A stretch of DNA of 18,749 nt from an uncultured Eggerthellaceae bacterium (GTDB lineage Bacteria; Actinomycetota; Coriobacteriia; Coriobacteriales; Eggerthellaceae). The notes beneath the pieces are model-generated. The model saw only the letters and a list, made by a program, of their open reading frames with translations. It did not search any database and had not been told where the DNA came from. Of the stretch, positions 13,122 through 18,749 are shown in pieces. The first letter of the stretch is position 1, and every line of letters starts with the position of its first letter. Made by a program: the position numbers and the translations under genes. Location of the stretch: contig CAKTXN010000026.1 in NCBI GenBank assembly GCA_934630905.1, positions 1 to 18,749 on the forward strand. The letters are read 5' to 3'.

Positions 13122-15296
13122 CTAGTCTTTGAAAACAGGAACAATAACGGAAATCCCCAGCTCATCGAAGTCAAAGTAGCGCCCCATGTGGCGGGTGTAC
13201 AGGTTGTCCATGGTGCGCGCAATGCCAATGGCCCACGTGCGGCTGGTGGCGTACTGGTGCGCATGCGACATGTTGCCGTACTTTTGCGCCGCCGTTGCGT
13301 CCCATGCCATTTTCCACAGCGTGTTTTGATCGCCTGAACTGGCGTTTCCTGAATGGATGTAATATTTGGAAATCCAAGCCGCGCCACCGCGAATGGCGGC
13401 CTCAGGCGTGCTCCAACCGTAATATTTGCCAAACGATGCACCATTTTCGGGGTCGCTATCAAAAGCACCAATGCCAAAGAAGTTCAGGTAGCCGCAGTCT
13501 TCCCATTCGCGCTCGTCACTATTCCAAAGAAGCCCCTGGGACAGCGGAGAGCAGCCCCATTCGCTTTCGATGATGGCGTGCGCCAGCAAGTACGCTTCGT
13601 TGATGTTGTAATCCTTCGCCGCTTGAACGATGGTTGCGCCCATGCCGCGCAGTTTGCTGGTAATGGGGAAGCCGTAGTAATCCACGCGCGATTCGCTGTT
13701 GTAGGAGTTCTCGATACCGGTGCAGTATTTGTCGATGAAGGCATCGATGGTTTCCGCGGAAATACCCGAATAACCTGCGCCGATGTTGACAAACTGCATA
13801 TATTCAGAGGTCGTGTTGTCAAAGCGCGTGGGGTCAAGATATTCCAAAATGTCGCTCTTGCTGCAGCGGCTTCCGTCAGAATTGACCTTATAACCCACTT
13901 CCATCTGGGCAAACTCGGAAAGCGAAAGAGCAATGGACTCGTAGTTGTAAATCTCGGAATTGGGTGTGCTCACGCTTAAATCGCTGCGGGGCAGACCCAG
14001 CGTGTCGGTTACGTTGTTGCGCGTGTTGACCGATACCACCATGGGGCCGCCAAAGAACTTGATGGTATCAACGTCGCTCTTGTATTCGGCAATGGTGTTA
14101 AGCGTGGAGTAGTACTCGGGGTCGATAAGCAGAATCACGGAATTGTCGCGCGCCTGCACCGCGCTGCCAGCCAGGCTGTCGGTCATGGTAGTACCCGTAG
14201 CGAACGCGGCGTTGTTCCAGGAAAGAATCCCCTCGTCAACCGCCCATTTTGCAATAACGGCACTGGTGTCGTACAAAAGCCTGCCGCCCAAACGCACCAC
14301 GGATCCATTTAACTCGGTAGCACTTCCGCTGAGCAAGCCGCGCACCACGGGAATGGTCTCTTCGGAAACAGCAGCTTGAAGACCGCCCACGTAAGCGCGG
14401 GTGAAGTTGCCCGACTTGAGCGCCTTCTGCGAGCTTTCGGGCAAAAGGCCATCGGCGTCCACCAGGAAAACAGGCGCTTTCATCTTGTAAGCAATGGGAG
14501 AGAAGGAAAGCGCATCGGCGTAAGAGTTGATGCCTTGCGCAATCAGGCACGTGTCGCACCACAAGTTGTTTTCCTGGCCATAGCGGAAGATGTCAAGCTG
14601 CGTGTCGATGATGCCGCTGCCCCATAGGCGGAGCGGCTCGCCTCCGGTGGCCGCCTGCACTTCGCTTGCCACTTCTTCGGACAAGGCCGCCGTGCCACCA
14701 ACCAAGATGGGCTTGGTTACGCCGAGCGTTTTAAGTGCCTGCTCGGTTGCCGAGGGAAGGTAATCGAAGCTTGCCAGTAAAATGGGGCACCCAAGTGCGC
14801 CCGCCAGGGCCGTTGCGGAAAGGGCATCGACTCCCGTAATGCCGTTGGCGATAATGGCATATTCGCTGGAGGTGAAGGAATAGAGCGCTTCTGCGGCCGC
14901 GGTATCATATTGCATGTCGCCATAGAGCTCAATGACCTGCGTGTTTGTTGCTTCTGCGGGGGCGTTTTCGTCGGAGTCGGATGCAAGCATAGCCATGCTG
15001 CTGTACGCTTGTGCGCCAGAAGCCGCATCTTCTTCGTCGCCTTCGCTCAGAATCGCATCGAGCTCATCCAAGTCGAACGACGGCGTTACCACCTTATCGG
15101 CGGGAATGAGAATGGGGTTTCCTTCCACATCGCTCGCGGTTTCTTGCGCGGCGTAAGCGGCAGGAACAACGGGAACGCAAAAGGCCAGCGCAGCCGAGAG
15201 AACTGCTGCAAGGCACGTGGTGCTCTTGCGCGTTTTTGTCCGCGTGGCGCTCGCGGCAGTGCAGGCGCCTTGCTTGTGCGAGAAACGTTTAACCAT
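13122..15296 (-). CDS. Secreted N-acetylglucosaminidase with three cell-wall-binding repeats
   Basis: A 724-residue exported cell-wall hydrolase. Residues 1-50 are a long Sec signal: a basic start, the hydrophobic stretch CLAAVLSAALAFCVPVVPAA, and an AYA-A cleavage site near 49/50. A short acidic linker follows. Three cell-wall-binding type 2 repeats (PF04122 type) lie at about 120-222, 223-330 and 333-435, with typical pieces such as ILVGGTAALSEEV and YVGGLQAAVSEETI. The C-terminal third (about 545-710) is a GH73-type glucosaminidase; Glu577 in LLAHAIIESEWG is the likely catalytic acid, and NFFGIGAFD fits the family. It would cleave GlcNAc linkages in peptidoglycan while held to a wall polymer by the repeats. 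AAAGGAG lies about 7 nt before the ATG. It is divergent from the YfhO-type gene. Confidence 0.9.
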   Translation of the reverse strand: MVKRFSHKQGACTAASATRTKTRKSTTCLAAVLSAALAFCVPVVPAAYAAQETASDVEGNPILIPADKVVTPSFDLDELDAILSEGDEEDAASGAQAYSSMAMLASDSDENAPAEATNTQVIELYGDMQYDTAAAEALYSFTSSEYAIIANGITGVDALSATALAGALGCPILLASFDYLPSATEQALKTLGVTKPILVGGTAALSEEVASEVQAATGGEPLRLWGSGIIDTQLDIFRYGQENNLWCDTCLIAQGINSYADALSFSPIAYKMKAPVFLVDADGLLPESSQKALKSGNFTRAYVGGLQAAVSEETIPVVRGLLSGSATELNGSVVRLGGRLLYDTSAVIAKWAVDEGILSWNNAAFATGTTMTDSLAGSAVQARDNSVILLIDPEYYSTLNTIAEYKSDVDTIKFFGGPMVVSVNTRNNVTDTLGLPRSDLSVSTPNSEIYNYESIALSLSEFAQMEVGYKVNSDGSRCSKSDILEYLDPTRFDNTTSEYMQFVNIGAGYSGISAETIDAFIDKYCTGIENSYNSESRVDYYGFPITSKLRGMGATIVQAAKDYNINEAYLLAHAIIESEWGCSPLSQGLLWNSDEREWEDCGYLNFFGIGAFDSDPENGASFGKYYGWSTPEAAIRGGAAWISKYYIHSGNASSGDQNTLWKMAWDATAAQKYGNMSHAHQYATSRTWAIGIARTMDNLYTRHMGRYFDFDELGISVIVPVFKD

Positions 15297-15393
15297 GGCA
15301 TACTCCTTTGGGTTCGTTTAAGGCGTCAATATATGGAAATGCATGAGTTACGTAATGCCTAAATCAATTCATTTTATCGCGAAGAAGCAGGAC

Positions 15394-15422
15394 TTATCGG
15401 TTATTTGTCTAAATAATACAAT
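15394..15422 (+). promoter_or_regulatory. Candidate promoter of the YfhO-type gene
   Basis: TTATCG (15394-15399) and TACAAT (15417-15422) are 17 bp apart; the -35 match is weak and the -10 match good. Downstream, TAACCGCG (15424-15431) and CGCGGTTA (15453-15460) form an 8-bp inverted repeat in the predicted leader, and a second TACAAT overlaps its right end (15459-15464). Confidence 0.4.
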
Positions 15423-15495
15423 TTAACCGCGCCTCATGCTTTTATCATGCTCCGCGGTTACAATGAGGTGCTGAAAAAAAGAGCAGGGAAAACGT

Positions 15496-18400
15496 TTGCG
15501 AGCGTTTATTCGAAAGGGTTTGAGAAGCGGGGCGTTTGGATCTTTGAAGTTCACGCAACAATCAAGACGAATCGTAACTGAATGCGTTGCACCCCTGCTG
15601 GTGTTTGCGCTTTTGGCGTTGTGCTCGCACGCGGTATTTTTGCCGCAGTTTTCCGGTGACCCGTTCATTGCGTTTACCTACGTTGGTGGCGATGCAACGT
15701 CGCAGATGATTCCCGCTATCTCGCTGCTTGAGAATGCTCTTCTTTCGGGTGATCTTTTCTGGTCGTGGAATTACGGTTTGGGTGGCGACCTGTATTCCGA
15801 ATTTGCTTACTATTACTCGACATCGCCGTTTTTCTACGTAATGTTCCTGGTCAAGTGCCTGTTTGGTGCGGCGGGGGCCGACTTTGCCACCACGCAGGCA
15901 TGGCGTTTGGTGGGAAGCATCGTAAAGCAAACGCTGTGCATGCTTTTTCTGTACCGCTTGTGCCGTCAAGAGAAGCGCCCTGCGCTCCTGTCGTTTTTAG
16001 GCGCAGTAGTCTACGGCTGCTCATTTTGGTTTATCGACAACTCGTTTGCGTTCGATTTCATGACGGATGCCATGCTGTGGCCGCCGCTGATTATCATGGC
16101 GTACAACCGCTTCATGCGCACGAACAGGCCGTTTGCTCTGATCATCGCCTGCGCCCTTGCAATCGCGAACAGCTTTTACTTCGGCTACATGACGGTTCTG
16201 TTCCTGGTCATCTTCGCGCTCGTTTTCTCGCTGCCCGTTTGGGAGAAGGGCGAAGGCGCGGGGAAGGCTCCCGAAGGTGCGCCCGAAGGTGCGCTCGTGG
16301 CGCCTGCACCTGCGAAAACAGCAGGCGAAGGGTCCAGCAAGGCAGCCAACGGGGCTCCCGAAGGTGCGTTTGTGGCGCCTGCACCTGCGAAAACAGCAGG
16401 CGAAGGCCCCGGTGAAGCAGCCGGCAAACCGTGCACGAAGGGTGGAACGAAACTCCGGAAAAGCGCAGCTTCGCCGTTTGCTCTTTACGTGCGCCGCATA
16501 GGCGTGCTGGCGCTTATCATGCTGGTGGCGCTTGCTCTGGCTGCCGTGGCATTTCTTCCCTCGGTGAAGGCGTTTCTTTCCGCCGATCGCGTGGCGCAGC
16601 TCGTGACCATGAGCCCGCTCCCAAAGCCGGAAACGCTTGCCTTGTTGCCCGAGATTTTCTTCTTGGGATATACGCCCGCTTCCGCCATGGACCTGCAGAC
16701 GTTCGCCTTCCCTTTGGCATTGCTTTTAGTGCCTTTCATTCGTTGGTGCGATGCATCGGGCGATGTGCGGAAAAAGACGATTCTGGCCGTTATCATGTTG
16801 CTGCTGAGCATAAGCCCTGCGGCATCAAGCCTGTTCAGCGGCGTGTCCTATCCTTCGAACCGGTGGTACTTTCTGGTTATCTTCGCGGTTGCCTATGCGT
16901 TGCCCGCGTGGCTGGAAACGTTGCTGGGCCAAAAGCGAATCAAGGCGCCGGCGCTGGTGTTTGTTGCCGTGCTGCTGGCGGCGAGCTTGATTTCGCTTGA
17001 TGCGCGCTGGGCGTTTGCCAATGTGGAATCGGGATATGAATTTCCCGCGTTTACCGCGGAGATGATGGTTCACTTGGCATTAGGGTGCCTGTTCGTCGCT
17101 CTGTTGGCGCTGTCGCAGCGCTTTCAGGGGGAGCGCGCGGCGAAAAATGCGCCTCTCGTGCTTGCCGTTATTGCGTTCTGCGCTGCGGCGGTGCTGATCA
17201 TGCCGTTTGGTCCCCTTCGTGCGTTGCAGAGAGATTGTGTGCATCCGGGTGTGCAGCGCTACGATTCGTATGACCAGTTGAACGAGTCGTTCGAGGGAAA
17301 TGACGCCACGCAAGCGGCGTATGAGCAGCTTCAGCCGGAAGAAAATGAGTTCTATCGCGTCTATGATGCGGAGGCAACCATAAATCGTGTTTACGATAGC
17401 AGCGAAGCGCGCGTGGAGAACCGCTCGTGGATATGCGGTACGTATGGGACCAGCGCGTACAATTCCATGATTCCGCGTTCGCTCAGCCGCGTGCTGAAGA
17501 AGTCGTACGCGGTTGCATCCACTACGCTTTCTGCATCGCAATATCGTGGCTTGGGCAACCGCCTGTTCTTGGAAAACGCTTGGGGTATGGGCTATAAGCT
17601 GAACACCGAATACGACGCGAACACGCCGCTAGCGGGATATGAGCAGGTCCAGCTCGAGAACGGGCAAACGGTATGGAAGAACACGAATGCTTGTGGGATT
17701 GATTTGTGGTACAACTCGGTGCTTCCTTCCAACGTGGCGCATCAGCTCACGTTTGGGCAGCGGGATGCGCTGCTTTTGCAGACCGCCGTTCTGGAGAACG
17801 CTGAAGGCTGCGCGCAAGAGTACGGCATTCCCGTGTTCCAGGGGGAGTCTGCCCTGTTGGGCTCCGCTCGCACGGTCGATCTTTCATCCTTGGCGGTAAC
17901 GTTTGAAGACTGCGCGTTCGAAGGAACCGCTCAGGAAGGCACGCTGAATTCGGGCGGGAACAGCACGGTGAGAATTGAGCTGCCGGTGGTCGATGGCGCG
18001 TATCTGTTCACGTTTGGCACCGAGAATCCGAATCTGTGGGGCTGCAGTTTCTTCGTCAACGGAACGGAATACTATTTGAGCGCTGCGGAAAGCCGCTGGG
18101 GGTATGACCAAACCACGTTCTGCCTGGCTGTTCCCGGAAATGCCGAAACGCTGGAAATCAAGGTTCCCTGGGGGTATTTCAGCTTGCGGGAGTGCTCCTT
18201 GGAAGTGGCGCCCTATGACCAGCTTGCCGCGTGGACCGAAAGCGTTAACGCGGTGAATCTGGAAAACCTGGTGGTTGATGGTTCTAAAGTGTCGGGAACG
18301 GTTTCTGCCGATGAAGCGGGCGTTTTGGCAATCAACGCGCCTTATTCTTCGGGTTGGCACTGTCGCATTGATGGGCAAGAAGTTGATGTTCTGCGCGTCA

Positions 18401-18567
18401 GCGAGCTTTTTCCGGGCGTGGTGGTGCAGCCGGGCCAGCATCAGGTGGAATTCTATTACGCGAATAAGGCGTTTGTGGCAAGCACCGTGATAAGCGGCAT
18501 CACGCTTGCAGCAATTATTGTTACCGCGATTGTTGCGCATCGCCTCCGCCGGCGGCAGCGCTGCTAG
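15496..18567 (+). CDS. YfhO-family large membrane protein
   Basis: A 1023-residue polytopic membrane protein of the YfhO family (glycosyltransferase-C-like fold, linked to glycosylation of cell-envelope polymers such as lipoteichoic acid in Firmicutes). The extracytoplasmic signature follows the first span: GGDATSQMIPAISLLENALL, SGDLFWSWNYGLGGDLYSEF and AYYYSTSPF (64-111). About a dozen more hydrophobic segments follow up to roughly residue 580. Then comes a long soluble beta-rich part (about 585-985) ending in WHCRIDGQEV and PGQHQVEFYYANKAF, and a last membrane span with an RLRRRQR tail. It is longer than most relatives, partly because of a repeat insertion at residues 252-322. The TTG at 15496 is assumed as start; the ribosome site is poor and TTG codons at 15520 or 15544 are possible. 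Confidence 0.82.
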   Translation: MRAFIRKGLRSGAFGSLKFTQQSRRIVTECVAPLLVFALLALCSHAVFLPQFSGDPFIAFTYVGGDATSQMIPAISLLENALLSGDLFWSWNYGLGGDLYSEFAYYYSTSPFFYVMFLVKCLFGAAGADFATTQAWRLVGSIVKQTLCMLFLYRLCRQEKRPALLSFLGAVVYGCSFWFIDNSFAFDFMTDAMLWPPLIIMAYNRFMRTNRPFALIIACALAIANSFYFGYMTVLFLVIFALVFSLPVWEKGEGAGKAPEGAPEGALVAPAPAKTAGEGSSKAANGAPEGAFVAPAPAKTAGEGPGEAAGKPCTKGGTKLRKSAASPFALYVRRIGVLALIMLVALALAAVAFLPSVKAFLSADRVAQLVTMSPLPKPETLALLPEIFFLGYTPASAMDLQTFAFPLALLLVPFIRWCDASGDVRKKTILAVIMLLLSISPAASSLFSGVSYPSNRWYFLVIFAVAYALPAWLETLLGQKRIKAPALVFVAVLLAASLISLDARWAFANVESGYEFPAFTAEMMVHLALGCLFVALLALSQRFQGERAAKNAPLVLAVIAFCAAAVLIMPFGPLRALQRDCVHPGVQRYDSYDQLNESFEGNDATQAAYEQLQPEENEFYRVYDAEATINRVYDSSEARVENRSWICGTYGTSAYNSMIPRSLSRVLKKSYAVASTTLSASQYRGLGNRLFLENAWGMGYKLNTEYDANTPLAGYEQVQLENGQTVWKNTNACGIDLWYNSVLPSNVAHQLTFGQRDALLLQTAVLENAEGCAQEYGIPVFQGESALLGSARTVDLSSLAVTFEDCAFEGTAQEGTLNSGGNSTVRIELPVVDGAYLFTFGTENPNLWGCSFFVNGTEYYLSAAESRWGYDQTTFCLAVPGNAETLEIKVPWGYFSLRECSLEVAPYDQLAAWTESVNAVNLENLVVDGSKVSGTVSADEAGVLAINAPYSSGWHCRIDGQEVDVLRVSELFPGVVVQPGQHQVEFYYANKAFVASTVISGITLAAIIVTAIVAHRLRRRQRC
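16282..16406 (+). repeat. In-frame 75-bp-period repeat inside the YfhO-type gene
   Basis: Two 50-bp copies (16282-16331 and 16357-16406) differ at only about two bases and are spaced by exactly 75 bp, i.e. 25 codons, keeping the frame. They encode PEGALVAPAPAKTAGEG and PEGAFVAPAPAKTAGEG. A shorter CCCGAAGGTGCG unit is also repeated just before the first copy. The near identity suggests a recent duplication. Confidence 0.88.
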
Positions 18568-18633
18568 TGGTTTTCGATTGCGTGCTTAAAAACTCTATTC
18601 TCCCTGCTCAGAGTGCTGTATCGATTCCTTTTT

Positions 18634-18662
18634 TTGACAAGAAAAGAGGGGGATGATAGTAT
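18634..18662 (+). promoter_or_regulatory. Promoter of the gene starting at 18709
   Basis: A perfect -35 box TTGACA (18634-18639) is followed after 17 bp by TAGTAT (18657-18662). It predicts a leader of about 40 nt ending in a strong GAGGAGG ribosome site. This is the best -35 match in the window. Confidence 0.7.
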
Positions 18663-18708
18663 TGGTCTATCCGTAAGTAGTACTCGCGTAATAAGAGGAG
18701 GAATGTTT

Positions 18709-18749
18709 ATGGGTAAAAACAGGTACGTGAAAAAACGACGATTGTCATC
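18709..18749 (+). CDS. Start of a gene of unknown function (partial)
   Basis: Thirteen codons from ATG at 18709 are visible before the window ends; the protein begins MGKNRYVKKRRLS. GAGGAGG 6-8 nt upstream and a strong promoter support a real start. The very basic start could be the n-region of a signal peptide or membrane anchor, but too little is present to assign a family. Confidence 0.7.
   Translation, partial: MGKNRYVKKRRLS

Noticed and set aside
12794..13477. A minus-strand frame across the heptad repeats, giving a repetitive Arg/Ala/Ser-rich peptide
   Set aside because: The peptide pattern is a by-product of the 7-bp repeat, and the frame extends antisense-like into the glucosaminidase gene in a wrong frame.
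15496..18567. Dolichyl-phosphate mannosyltransferase (PMT/ArnT-type) as identity of the large membrane protein
   Set aside because: The GDATSQMIPAISLLENALLS signature, the YYYSTSP segment and the C-terminal W-x-x-x-I-DGQ-EV/PGQH pattern fit YfhO better, and the paired acidic residues of ArnT/PMT enzymes are not evident.

Overview
The window looks like a chromosomal segment of a strict anaerobe from the actinobacterial class Coriobacteriia, most likely family Eggerthellaceae. The reasons are the moderately high GC content (judged by eye, not computed), a LuxR-type regulator whose N-terminal half is a multi-spanning membrane domain, its position beside a molybdopterin oxidoreductase, a cell-wall-binding-repeat hydrolase, and a split purine pathway. 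Genus and species cannot be read from the sequence.

Left part (1-2722): the 3' end of a glutaredoxin/GST-fold gene faces a two-gene purine operon on the minus strand. In that operon an archaeal-type IMP cyclohydrolase (PurO-like) is followed by a stand-alone AICAR formyltransferase (the C-terminal half of classical PurH). Together they carry out the last two steps of IMP synthesis. The 530 bp between the convergent genes are rich in stem-loops.

Centre (2686-10810): this is the most distinctive part. A minus-strand operon encodes a two-subunit molybdopterin enzyme that closely matches pyrogallol-phloroglucinol transhydroxylase. The large subunit has an Asp-Ser-Trp active-site motif and no N-terminal Fe-S cluster. 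The small subunit has 12 cysteines, enough for three [4Fe-4S] clusters, plus a C-terminal transthyretin-like barrel. A VOC-fold protein follows, behind an internal terminator-like hairpin. Divergently transcribed are a membrane-anchored LuxR/NarL-type regulator and then an MFS transporter. I read this as a sensor/regulator, carrier and enzyme module for a polyhydroxylated aromatic compound. The substrate is inferred and could be pyrogallol, gallate-derived phenols or another catechol.

Right part (10811-18749): repeat-rich spacers and cell-envelope genes. These are a YbhN/LPG-synthase-type membrane protein with a probable leaderless start, a small protein resembling the C-terminal tail of anaerobic ribonucleotide reductase, a secreted glucosaminidase with three cell-wall-binding repeats (minus strand), a large YfhO-type membrane protein with an in-frame repeat insertion, and the first codons of another gene behind a strong promoter. 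I found no rRNA, tRNA, CRISPR array, transposase or phage gene.
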